A DNA stretch of 64,000 nucleotides from Anaerorhabdus sp036636695 (lineage in GTDB: Bacteria > Bacillota_I > Bacilli_A > Erysipelotrichales > Erysipelotrichaceae): the NCBI RefSeq assembly GCF_036636695.1, contig NZ_JAVWNW010000001.1, one strand, 5' to 3'. This document shows positions 25,863-34,332 of the stretch, in pieces. The notes beneath the pieces were generated by a model. The model saw nothing but the letters and a program-made list of their open reading frames with translations. It searched no databases and was not told the DNA's origin. Each line of letters opens with the position of its first letter. Positions within the stretch are counted from its first letter, which is position 1. The position numbers and the translations under genes were made by a program.

Positions 25863-27182
25863 TTACCCAAGTTTTTCTTGATGTGTAGCGTATAAATATT
25901 CATCCATACAGTTAACAATACGATCTTTAATTAATGCTTCAGCCGTACAAGGTATTATTCCTTCACGTACTTTTGTGTATTGAACAGGCATGTATTGACT
26001 TAATAATGAATATGGAATACCGATGGTATTGATATTTGTAATAAGCGTTTCAAGAGCAGCTTGTACTTTTTCGTTTGGTAAGTAATAACGGCAACGATCA
26101 GAGAAACTATATTTACGTTTGAATGCAAGTTGTTGAGCATTACCATGATAATGTTTTTGCCAGTTTCCAGGATTCTTAAGCATTACTTCTTCAAGCACTT
26201 CAATGAATTTTGATGGTTTAGTTTTAGTTCCTTTTAATAATGCTTCTTCGATATTAGCTAATGCGAACATTGCTTCACGAGCGGCAAAAGTTAAACCAGG
26301 TCCAACTTTAAGAATGGCAATTCCATCTTCAACCATTTCTTTTAAAGCAATTTTAGTTTGGTAATCAGTTGAATGACCTTCAAAGACTAAGTTCTTATAT
26401 GCTTTAAGTGATTTAGTTAATGTTCTAGCTTTTTTACGGTCGTATTCAATAACTGTAGAGTCACCAAATTCTACTCCAGGTTGTACAACAACAGCAATAA
26501 CATGATTCCATGCTTCTTTTAAATCTTTTGAAAGGAAAGCTTCATGGAAAGTATTAATTGTTTGTTGGCAATCTTTAACTTTTGTAACTGCAACACCTTC
26601 TTCTTCCTCTTGTGCTCCACCAGGGATAGGTACTTCAGATCCAACGATGAATACAGGGTGAAGCGCATTTGGTGATTTTGCTTTTAATTTTGCGTATGCT
26701 TTTTCAGCAACTTCTGCAAGTTCTGCGCCACGACGAGCGATAACTTCTGTTGATAACATAGCTTGTTGATCATCATCAGCAACTCTCATAGAAGTATCAA
26801 TATGAATTTTAGTGAATCCTGCAAGGACATATAATTCGATAAGTTTGCTTGCTTCTTTCATTGCTTGTTTCTCATCAAGGTGTGTCCAAGTTAATGGCCC
26901 TAAATGATCTCCACCAAGGATAATTCTATCCATAGGGAAGTTAACTTTTTTTGCAATTTTTTCTACAAACTTCATGAAATCTTTTGGTTTCATTCCAGTG
27001 TAACCACCGTATTGGTTTACTTGGTTACTTGTTGCTTCAATAAGTACGATGGATTTAGTTTGTTTGCCACGTTCTAAAGCAGCTTCAATAACAAACTCAT
27101 TTGCACTACATACAGAATAGATTCCTACAGGAGTGCCTTTCTTTTGTAGTTTAATCATTTGCAATAAAGGATGTTTTGTCAT
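25863..27182 (-). CDS. kbaZ: D-tagatose-1,6-bisphosphate aldolase subunit, KbaZ/GatZ family
   Basis: The 439-residue product matches KbaZ/GatZ: GIYSVCSANEFVIEAAL near the N-terminus, LIEATSNQVNQYGGYTG, ILGGDHLGPLTW, and VLKVGPGLTFAAREAMFAL in the C-terminal half. In E. coli this protein stabilises the class II aldolase subunit KbaY/GatY; older work called the homologue a tagatose-6-P kinase. No KbaY gene is in the window. GAGGAG precedes ATG 27182. It fits the last step of a GalNAc to tagatose-bisphosphate pathway. Confidence 0.88.
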   Translation of the reverse strand: MTKHPLLQMIKLQKKGTPVGIYSVCSANEFVIEAALERGKQTKSIVLIEATSNQVNQYGGYTGMKPKDFMKFVEKIAKKVNFPMDRIILGGDHLGPLTWTHLDEKQAMKEASKLIELYVLAGFTKIHIDTSMRVADDDQQAMLSTEVIARRGAELAEVAEKAYAKLKAKSPNALHPVFIVGSEVPIPGGAQEEEEGVAVTKVKDCQQTINTFHEAFLSKDLKEAWNHVIAVVVQPGVEFGDSTVIEYDRKKARTLTKSLKAYKNLVFEGHSTDYQTKIALKEMVEDGIAILKVGPGLTFAAREAMFALANIEEALLKGTKTKPSKFIEVLEEVMLKNPGNWQKHYHGNAQQLAFKRKYSFSDRCRYYLPNEKVQAALETLITNINTIGIPYSLLSQYMPVQYTKVREGIIPCTAEALIKDRIVNCMDEYLYATHQEKLG

Positions 27183-27195
27183 TTATAGTCTCCTC

Positions 27196-27211
27196 TCACT
27201 TTATAGTTTAA
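27196..27211. promoter_or_regulatory. Copy 3 of the shared GalNAc-locus motif (upstream of kbaZ)
   Basis: On the minus strand it reads TTAAACTATAAAGTGA, 13/16 identical to the copy before nagA. It overlaps the region just before the kbaZ ribosome binding site, where a repressor could act. Confidence 0.35.
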
Positions 27212-27324
27212 GTGTATCACAAATAGCTAAAATGTAATTGTATAATCAATTAAATCATTTGTATTTTTTAATAAAATATTAGGAATTCCAACTATTTTGT
27301 TAAAAATAAATTGAGGTGATATCA

Positions 27325-28002
27325 ATGGGACTTGTAAAAGAAATACCTCGTGAGGAAAGACCACGAGAAAAAGCAGAGAAATATGGAATCAAATCTTTAT
27401 CAAATGTTGAACTTTTAGCAATACTTATTCGTTCGGGATTTGAAGGGACATCAAGTTTGGAACTAGCGGAAAATGTATTAAAGAAATCAAACGGATTAAC
27501 TTATTTATCGCGATTGAGTATGCATGAATTATTTGAAATAAAAGGAATCAAAAAGGCGAAGGCACTAGAATTATTAGCGTGTTTCGAACTAGCAAAGCGA
27601 ATGACTTTTTGTGAGACAACAAATCATGATGTGATGGATAATCCCAATGCATTAATTCAATGGCTTAAATTAGAATTAGGAAATGAATTACAGGAGAATT
27701 TTTTAGTAGTTTACTTAAATGTTAAAAACTATGTTATTGGTTTTGATATATTGTTTAAAGGGACAGTAGACAGTAGTATAGTTCATCCAAGAGAGGTTTT
27801 TAGAGAAGCGTATTTGAAATCATCAAGCAGAATTATCTTGGTTCACAATCATCCATCAACGAACTTAGTTCCATCCCAAGCAGATATAGAAATAACACAA
27901 AAATTAGTCGAGTGCGGTGAAGTTATTGGCATTGAAGTATTAGATCATTTAATTGTTTCTAACCATAGTTATTTTAGCTTTAAATCAAAAGGTTTAATGT
28001 AA
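27325..28002 (+). CDS. radC: RadC family JAB/MPN-domain protein
   Basis: The 225-residue product has an N-terminal helix-hairpin-helix region (LSNVELLAILIRSG, LFEIKGIKKAKALELLA) and a C-terminal JAB metalloprotease-fold domain with VHNHPSTNLVPSQADIE (zinc motif H-x-H-P-S then D). The usual Gly after H-N-H-P-S is Thr here. The biochemical role of RadC is still unclear; the early link to DNA repair is disputed. GAGGTGAT fits ATG 27325. Confidence 0.92.
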   Translation: MGLVKEIPREERPREKAEKYGIKSLSNVELLAILIRSGFEGTSSLELAENVLKKSNGLTYLSRLSMHELFEIKGIKKAKALELLACFELAKRMTFCETTNHDVMDNPNALIQWLKLELGNELQENFLVVYLNVKNYVIGFDILFKGTVDSSIVHPREVFREAYLKSSSRIILVHNHPSTNLVPSQADIEITQKLVECGEVIGIEVLDHLIVSNHSYFSFKSKGLM

Positions 28003-28057
28003 AATGTAAATTTACTTTGACTTTAAATGCGTGTTATTATTAATGGGGGATATGAAT

Positions 28058-29158
28058 ATGAAATGGACAGTAAAATTTAAAGAGAAGATAGAAGAAAGTA
28101 TTACTTTAAATCGAATATTAAAATTGTTAGGAATTTTAGGCATAATTTATTTATTATCATTAACATCACATGTATGGATGACGGTAATTAAAACAATATT
28201 TAAAATCACGTTACCATTTATTATTGGATTTGTCATTGCTTATGTATTATATCCAATAGTGCGATATTTGGATAAAAAAGGAATTACCAAGAAAATTGTT
28301 GTACCATTGATTTTTTTCTTATTGTTAATATGTTTAACTTTATTAGTGTTTACTGTAAGTCCGATGATTTACACTCAAATGGTATCGTTTATCAATAGTT
28401 TGATTCAGGCAGTTAATAAGTTATTTGAAATCTACAAAGAGAATAGCATGAATAATACGAATACACTTGTTCAAGAGGTATTTAAGCAGTTCAATGTTTT
28501 ATTAAATGAATCAAAAAATTGGCTACCAAATTTAAGTGCAATATTACCTCAAATATTTAATAGTTTTATTGGATTTTTGACCAATGCATTATTTGCGGTA
28601 ATTATCTCTATTTATTTCTTATTGGAATATGAACAAATTACGAGTTATATAAATCGTTTGAGTGAAAAATTCAATCCAGATTTACCTAAATTATTTCAAC
28701 TGATTGATCAGCGTATAGGGATTTATCTTCATGGATTGGTAATTTTAATGATGATAAAATTTGTTGAGTATGGACTTCTCTATTATTTGATTGGGCATAA
28801 AGATTGGTTTGTTTTAGCCTTGCTATCTTCAATTAGTTTACTTGTACCTTACTTTGGAGGAACGGTGGCTAATCTTATTGGTATTTTAACGGCACTATCT
28901 TTGCCGACATTTAATATTGTATGTTTATTAATTGGTATTGTTCTTTTATCCAATATAGATGCTTATGTAATTGAGCCATTTGTACACATGAAAAATAGTA
29001 GAATACGACCTTTATGGACATTATTTAGTATATTTGCAGGAGGAATTTTATTTGGTTCAATTGGGGTTATGATATCACTTCCTGTTTATATGATTATTCG
29101 TGTTATTATTGAATTCTATCGTGAAAAATTCGAGGGTGAAGCCAAGGAAACTTTGTGA
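28058..29158 (+). CDS. AI-2E family transporter-like membrane protein
   Basis: The 366-residue protein has about seven hydrophobic segments arranged as in the AI-2E (TqsA/YdiK-like) family: paired N-terminal helices, a long polar region (about 110-180), then FAVIISIYFLLEYE and the C-terminal VPYFGGTVANLIGILTAL motif. Substrates vary in this family and include Na+/H+ antiport as well as autoinducer export, so no substrate is assigned. GGGGGA (28045-28050) favours ATG 28058 over 28052. Confidence 0.85.
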   Translation: MKWTVKFKEKIEESITLNRILKLLGILGIIYLLSLTSHVWMTVIKTIFKITLPFIIGFVIAYVLYPIVRYLDKKGITKKIVVPLIFFLLLICLTLLVFTVSPMIYTQMVSFINSLIQAVNKLFEIYKENSMNNTNTLVQEVFKQFNVLLNESKNWLPNLSAILPQIFNSFIGFLTNALFAVIISIYFLLEYEQITSYINRLSEKFNPDLPKLFQLIDQRIGIYLHGLVILMMIKFVEYGLLYYLIGHKDWFVLALLSSISLLVPYFGGTVANLIGILTALSLPTFNIVCLLIGIVLLSNIDAYVIEPFVHMKNSRIRPLWTLFSIFAGGILFGSIGVMISLPVYMIIRVIIEFYREKFEGEAKETL

Positions 29159-29186
29159 TATAATCGTATAAGAAAAGAGGTTGAAC

Positions 29187-30248
29187 ATGAAGAAAAAATT
29201 GATCTTGAGTTTAATCCTTGCGTTGATGCTTACAGCCTTAACGGGTTGTGATGTTAAAAAAATGCAAGTTGCATATACAGTATATCCAGTAGGTTATTTA
29301 GCGAATCGTTTGGTCGGTGATAAATTACAAGTGGTTTCAGTGCAAAATGATGAAATTGTACAACGAGCTACATTGGTTGATAACTATCTCGATATTTTGG
29401 ATTTATCACAAACTTTATTCCACATTGGTTCACTAGAACCTTACTTATCAGTGAATTCAAAGGAAATAAAAGATTCTAAAGTTAAAACAAATGACTTGTC
29501 AGTTCTAAATGCAATTTATAAGTTCCAACGGTATACACCCATCAATGTAGATGGTTCAATTACTTATATTGAATCAGCTTATTATAAAGGTGAACCGTTT
29601 GCGAATGTTGATTCATATGAAAAAGATTTATATTTATGGATGGATCCAATTGCGATGCTTAGTATGGCAAAAGATATTGAAAAATGGTTATCTAGTACAT
29701 ATAGTGAAAATAGTAGTGTCTTCAAAGAAAATTTAGAGGCATTAGAGAAAGATTTAGTTCAACTGGATGCAGAATATCAAAAACTTGCGACTAAATTAAT
29801 TAATGAAAACAAAGAAATCAAATTTGTATCAATGACACCAAGTTTTGGTAATTGGCAAAAGGCTTATGGTATTCAAGTGTATCCAATAGTATTATCTAAA
29901 TATGGTGGATTACCAACTGATGAACAATTGAAAATTATTAAAGATAGAATTATTGCAGACAATGTTCAATACATTGTTTATGAACCAAATCTTCCTGAAG
30001 ACATGGTTCAAATGCTTGAAACTCTTGAAAAGGATTTAGGACTTAAGCGTGTTACAATGAGTAATTTATCATCATTAACTACTAGTCAACAAGAAGAAAA
30101 TAAAGACTACATTTCAATCATGTATGAGAACTTAGCAACCCTTGAATCGATGGCAACCGATATTCCAGTGGCAGTACAATCAAAAATAACTGCAACTGAA
30201 GGTCAACCTGAAGAACAAATGAATCAAGCACATGATGATTTAAATTAA
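29187..30248 (+). CDS. TroA/ZnuA-like lipoprotein lacking the usual metal-binding histidines
   Basis: The 353-residue product begins with a lipoprotein signal peptide (MKKKLILSLILALMLTALTGC, Cys 21). The pattern of a metal-ABC binding protein is clear: AYTVYPVGYLANRLVGDKLQVVSV, HIGSLEPYLS, LYLWMDPIAMLSMAKDI, and AYGIQVYPIV. But the three conserved His (before the first loop, in D-P-H-x-W-L-D-P, and in the H-x-x-F-x-Y segment) are absent; the last two sites read L-Y-L-W-M-D-P and M-T-P-S-F-G-N-W. No permease or ATPase gene is adjacent. It may bind something other than Zn or Mn. Confidence 0.7.
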   Translation: MKKKLILSLILALMLTALTGCDVKKMQVAYTVYPVGYLANRLVGDKLQVVSVQNDEIVQRATLVDNYLDILDLSQTLFHIGSLEPYLSVNSKEIKDSKVKTNDLSVLNAIYKFQRYTPINVDGSITYIESAYYKGEPFANVDSYEKDLYLWMDPIAMLSMAKDIEKWLSSTYSENSSVFKENLEALEKDLVQLDAEYQKLATKLINENKEIKFVSMTPSFGNWQKAYGIQVYPIVLSKYGGLPTDEQLKIIKDRIIADNVQYIVYEPNLPEDMVQMLETLEKDLGLKRVTMSNLSSLTTSQQEENKDYISIMYENLATLESMATDIPVAVQSKITATEGQPEEQMNQAHDDLN

Positions 30249-30250
30249 CT

Positions 30251-30281
30251 AAAAATGAGAATGTTTTCATTCTCATTTTTC
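30251..30281 (+). terminator. Rho-independent terminator
   Basis: A 13-bp perfect stem (30251-30263 with 30268-30280), TTTT loop, T5 tail. Confidence 0.9.
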
Positions 30282-30301
30282 TATATTTAAAGGTGCTTTC
30301 A

Positions 30302-30310
30302 TGATAAAAT
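30302..30310 (+). promoter_or_regulatory. Extended -10 of the polA operon
   Basis: TGATAAAAT lies 17 bases before ATG 30327. The same 9-mer occurs before ftsW. The -35 is weak. Confidence 0.45.
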
Positions 30311-30326
30311 AATACTGGAGGTTTTT

Positions 30327-32936
30327 ATGAAAAAATTATTGTTAGTTGATGGAAATTCAATGCTATTTAGAGCATTTTACGCAACAATTTATGGTAGACC
30401 AATGACAACTTCAACGGGATTACCTACAAATGCTGTTTATGGATTTGCAAGCATGTTTCAAAAAGCATTGGAACTTGTGCAACCAGAAGCAGTTTTAGTT
30501 GCGTTTGATTCAGGAAAGCATACCTTCCGTCATGATATATTTGAGGATTATAAAGGTGGTCGTAAAGAAACACCAGAAGAATTAGTAGTGCAATTTGGAT
30601 TAGTTCGCGATTATTTGGATGCATATCACGTTAAACGCTGTGAATTAACATCAATTGAAGCAGATGATATTATTGGAACGATGAGTAAGAAATATCCTGA
30701 TTGGGATATTAATATTCTTTCAAGTGATAGAGACTTATTACAACTAATTGACGATACAACATCAGTTTGGTTGATGAAAAAAGGAATAACTGAAATTGAA
30801 GAAAATACAGTAGAAAGTTTAAAGGAATCTTTAGGAATTGCACCACAACAAATTATTGATTTAAAAGGATTAATGGGTGATGCATCGGATAATATTCCAG
30901 GAATTCCAGGTGTTGGTGAAAAAACAGCATTAAAACTTTTATCAGAGTATGAAACAGTAGAAAATCTTTTGAATCATATTGATGACTTAAAAGGAAAATT
31001 GAAGGAACGTGTTGAAACGTTTCAAGATCAAGCAAGATTAAGTAAACAACTAGCGACAATTAAAACAGATGTAGAATTACCTATTGCTGTTGACGATTGT
31101 TTATATACGCCTGATTATGCTTCTCTTGTGAAATTTTTTGAATCTGTTGAAATGAATAGTATGATTAAGAAATTTGAATCACTAATCGATTCAAGTGATG
31201 AAGTCATTGTAGAAGATAAAAAAGAATTTAACCAACAAGAAGTAAAGGAAGTACCACAAGAATTTTTAGTGGATGATGTTGTACTTATATTAGATACAAA
31301 TTGTGATCAACCTAATCTTGCGGAAGTAGCAGGATTTGTAGTTATGAAAGAGGAACATGGTGTCTACATTAGTTTAACGGATGCGCGTAAAGATGAACAC
31401 TTTGTGAATTGGCTAAAAAGTGCGAAACGAAAAATAACGTTTGACTCTAAACTAATGTATCATTGCATGAAACGTATTGGATTAGAAATCAATGGAATTT
31501 ATTTTGATACGATGATTGCAGTGTTCTTGTGTGATAGCACTTTGACAAATTGGCAACGTATTAAAACAAACTATAATTTTAATGAAGAATTTACTACTGA
31601 AGATGTTTATGGAACTTTTATGAAACCTAAACTTCCAGATGGAAATCAACAAATTAGGCATGCATGTCAATTTGCGAATTATGTTATGCAAATGTATATC
31701 ATTAGTAAACCGTTAATTGAAGAATATGAGATGCAAGAATTATTCTATGAAATCGAAATGCCATTGTCGAAAGTTTTATTTGAGATGGAAGTTGAAGGGA
31801 TACTTATTGATGAAGTAGTTCTAGATGAAATTTCAAAAGATACTTATCGTCAAATTGAAAGATTGACACAAACGATTTACGAACATGCAGGAGAAGAATT
31901 CAATTTGAATTCACCTAAACAACTTGCGGAAGTATTATTTGATCATTTAGCATTGCCAGCGAATAAAAAAAGAAGTACTTCAATCGAAGTATTAGAAAAA
32001 CTTCAAGGTATACATCCAATTATTGATGACTTAATGGAATATCGAAAGGTACAAAAGATATATAGTACGTATGCTGAGGGTTTGAAAAAATACATTCAAG
32101 CGGATCACCGAATTCATACTATTTATAATCAATGCGCTACACAGACTGGTAGATTATCAAGTAGTGATCCAAATCTACAAAATATTTCCGTGCGTGATGA
32201 ACAAGCACGAATTGTGCGTAAAGCTTTCATACCCACAAAAGATAATGTTTTAATTGCATCAGATTACTCTCAAGTGGAACTTAGAATGTTGGCACATATG
32301 GCAGATGAAAAAGGTCTTATTGATGCATTCAATACAAATCTTGATATCCATACAAAAACTGCAATGGATGTCTTTGGTGTTGATAAGGATCAAGTAGATT
32401 CACATATGCGAAGACAAGCTAAAGCAGTTAATTTTGGAATTGTTTATGGTATTTCAGATTTTGGATTATCACAACAATTAGGAATAAGTCGAAAAGAAGC
32501 TCAACATTTTATTGATACATATTTCGAAAAATATCCAGGTATTCATGGTTACATGAATAGTGTTATTGAACAATGTAAAGAAAAAGGGTATGTTACGACA
32601 TTATTGAATAGACGGCGTGAGATAAAAGAGATTCACGATAAAAATCATATGGTGAGGGAATTTGGAAAACGTGCTGCGATGAATGCACCTATCCAAGGTT
32701 CTGCAGCTGATTTAATTAAAATCGCTATGATTCATATTCAAAATGAAATTAAACTAAAGAATCTAAAATCTAAAATGATTCTACAAGTACACGATGAATT
32801 GATATTTGATGTTACACAAGATGAAATTGAAATCATGAAAGAACTAATTCAAAATGGAATGGAACATGCAATGGAATTAAAAGTTCCATTAGAAGCGGAA
32901 TGCAAAGTTGGTTCTACTTGGTATGAGGCGAAATAA
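30327..32936 (+). CDS. polA: DNA polymerase I
   Basis: PolA fills gaps in repair and removes RNA primers. The 869-residue product has the N-terminal 5' nuclease (LLVDGNSMLFRAFYA, LSSDRDLLQL, GIPGVGEKTA), a central 3'-5' exonuclease-fold region and a full polymerase domain (motif A ASDYSQVELR, motif B RRQAKAVNFGIVYG, motif C QVHDELIFD). The central region looks inactive: the D-x-E metal motif reads D-T-N (LILDTNC). Loss of proofreading is common in Bacillota PolA. CTGGAGG precedes the ATG. It heads the polA-mutM-coaE-dnaB-dnaI run. Confidence 0.97.
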   Translation: MKKLLLVDGNSMLFRAFYATIYGRPMTTSTGLPTNAVYGFASMFQKALELVQPEAVLVAFDSGKHTFRHDIFEDYKGGRKETPEELVVQFGLVRDYLDAYHVKRCELTSIEADDIIGTMSKKYPDWDINILSSDRDLLQLIDDTTSVWLMKKGITEIEENTVESLKESLGIAPQQIIDLKGLMGDASDNIPGIPGVGEKTALKLLSEYETVENLLNHIDDLKGKLKERVETFQDQARLSKQLATIKTDVELPIAVDDCLYTPDYASLVKFFESVEMNSMIKKFESLIDSSDEVIVEDKKEFNQQEVKEVPQEFLVDDVVLILDTNCDQPNLAEVAGFVVMKEEHGVYISLTDARKDEHFVNWLKSAKRKITFDSKLMYHCMKRIGLEINGIYFDTMIAVFLCDSTLTNWQRIKTNYNFNEEFTTEDVYGTFMKPKLPDGNQQIRHACQFANYVMQMYIISKPLIEEYEMQELFYEIEMPLSKVLFEMEVEGILIDEVVLDEISKDTYRQIERLTQTIYEHAGEEFNLNSPKQLAEVLFDHLALPANKKRSTSIEVLEKLQGIHPIIDDLMEYRKVQKIYSTYAEGLKKYIQADHRIHTIYNQCATQTGRLSSSDPNLQNISVRDEQARIVRKAFIPTKDNVLIASDYSQVELRMLAHMADEKGLIDAFNTNLDIHTKTAMDVFGVDKDQVDSHMRRQAKAVNFGIVYGISDFGLSQQLGISRKEAQHFIDTYFEKYPGIHGYMNSVIEQCKEKGYVTTLLNRRREIKEIHDKNHMVREFGKRAAMNAPIQGSAADLIKIAMIHIQNEIKLKNLKSKMILQVHDELIFDVTQDEIEIMKELIQNGMEHAMELKVPLEAECKVGSTWYEAK

Positions 32937-33751
32937 TGCCAGAATTACCAGAAGTAGAAACAGTAGTTAGAACACTTGAACATCAAATTAAAAATCAAGA
33001 AATAACAGATGTGGAAGTATTGTGGAATAGAATAATTGCATCTGATTTAGATGAATTCAAAACAAGAATTATTGGACAACATTTTAGAGAGTTTAAACGC
33101 CGGGGTAAATATTTAATTTTTGTATTAGATGATTATATTCTGATTTCCCATTTACGTATGGAAGGAAAGTTCTTTCATGAAGAAAAGATGAAAGATACAA
33201 ATAAACATATGCATGTTATCTTTACGTTAGGAAGTGGGAAACAACTTCGCTATCATGATACGCGTAAATTTGGAAGAATGGAACTTGTCCCACTAGATTA
33301 TGATTTAGTCCACTTTAAAGGTCTTGGACCGGAACCGTGGGATGAAGAATTTAATAAAGAATATTGTTATAGTGAATTAAAGAAAAGAAGTGGTCCAATT
33401 AAAGGTGCACTTCTTGATCAAAGTTTTGTAGCTGGTGTTGGAAATATTTACGCTGATGAAATATGTTTTGCGATTGGTGTTGATCCAAGAAAGTCATGTA
33501 AGAAAATGACTAAGAAAAATGCAGAAGATCTTGTTGAAGCAACAAAGACAATTCTTGAACATGCGATATCTTTAGGTGGAACAACAATTAGAAGCTATAC
33601 TTCTTCACTAGGTGTAACCGGTCGCTTTCAACTTGAAGTGAAAGTACATGGGAAAGAACATGAGCGATGTCCACGATGTAATAATGAAATAAAAAAAATT
33701 AGAGTTGCAACAAGAGGGACATATTATTGTCCACATTGTCAAAAGAGGTAA
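32936..33751 (+). CDS. mutM: Formamidopyrimidine-DNA glycosylase
   Basis: Fpg removes 8-oxoguanine and FaPy lesions. The 271-residue product begins MPELPEVETV (catalytic Pro2 and Glu3), has the conserved Lys loop near RMEGKFF and the helix-2-turn-helix, and ends in a C4 zinc finger (CPRCNNEIKKIRVATRGTYY, then CPHC). It overlaps polA by 1 bp (TAATG), so repair synthesis and base excision are co-translated. Confidence 0.97.
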   Translation: MPELPEVETVVRTLEHQIKNQEITDVEVLWNRIIASDLDEFKTRIIGQHFREFKRRGKYLIFVLDDYILISHLRMEGKFFHEEKMKDTNKHMHVIFTLGSGKQLRYHDTRKFGRMELVPLDYDLVHFKGLGPEPWDEEFNKEYCYSELKKRSGPIKGALLDQSFVAGVGNIYADEICFAIGVDPRKSCKKMTKKNAEDLVEATKTILEHAISLGGTTIRSYTSSLGVTGRFQLEVKVHGKEHERCPRCNNEIKKIRVATRGTYYCPHCQKR

Positions 33752-33752
33752 A

Positions 33753-34331
33753 ATGAGAAAAGTCGCTATCACTGGAACAATTGGATCAGGAAAGTCAGAA
33801 TGTAGTAAGCTTATTAAAAAGCTAGGATTTTCTGTTTTTAACTGTGATGAAGAAGTTCATAAGATGTATTTAAATACTCATCCAGCATATCAAGAAATAG
33901 TTAACTTATTTCCAACATGTGTTCATGAAGATGGTATTCATCGAAATGAAATAGCCAAGATTATTTTCAGTGAAGACGAGAAGAAAAAGAAACTCGAAAA
34001 ACTAATTTATCATTATTTATTACCTCAACTTCTTTACGCAATGGAGAATGAAAAAAAAACAATCTTTTTTGCAGAGGTTCCATTACTTTTTGAAAATGGG
34101 TGGGATAAATATTTTGATGAATGTATGTTTGTAAAAACAAGGGATGAAGTTGCGATTGAACGACTTGTTACCTATCGTAATATGGATAGGGAAGATGCGG
34201 TTAAACGTTTGGAAAATCAAAAAATAACAATTTATTCTACTATACCGATGACAATTATTAATAATGATGATACGGTGATAGAACTAGAAGAACAAATCAA
34301 TAATTGGATAAAAAAAAGGGAGGAGAACTAA
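33753..34331 (+). CDS. coaE: Dephospho-CoA kinase
   Basis: CoaE carries out the last step of CoA synthesis. The 192-residue P-loop kinase has GTIGSGKSE near the N-terminus, VFNCDEEVHKMY and EVPLLFENGWDKYFD as expected. The frame is open upstream into mutM (to 33705), but AGAGGT fits ATG 33753, one base after the mutM stop. Confidence 0.95.
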   Translation: MRKVAITGTIGSGKSECSKLIKKLGFSVFNCDEEVHKMYLNTHPAYQEIVNLFPTCVHEDGIHRNEIAKIIFSEDEKKKKLEKLIYHYLLPQLLYAMENEKKTIFFAEVPLLFENGWDKYFDECMFVKTRDEVAIERLVTYRNMDREDAVKRLENQKITIYSTIPMTIINNDDTVIELEEQINNWIKKREEN

Positions 34332-34332
34332 A

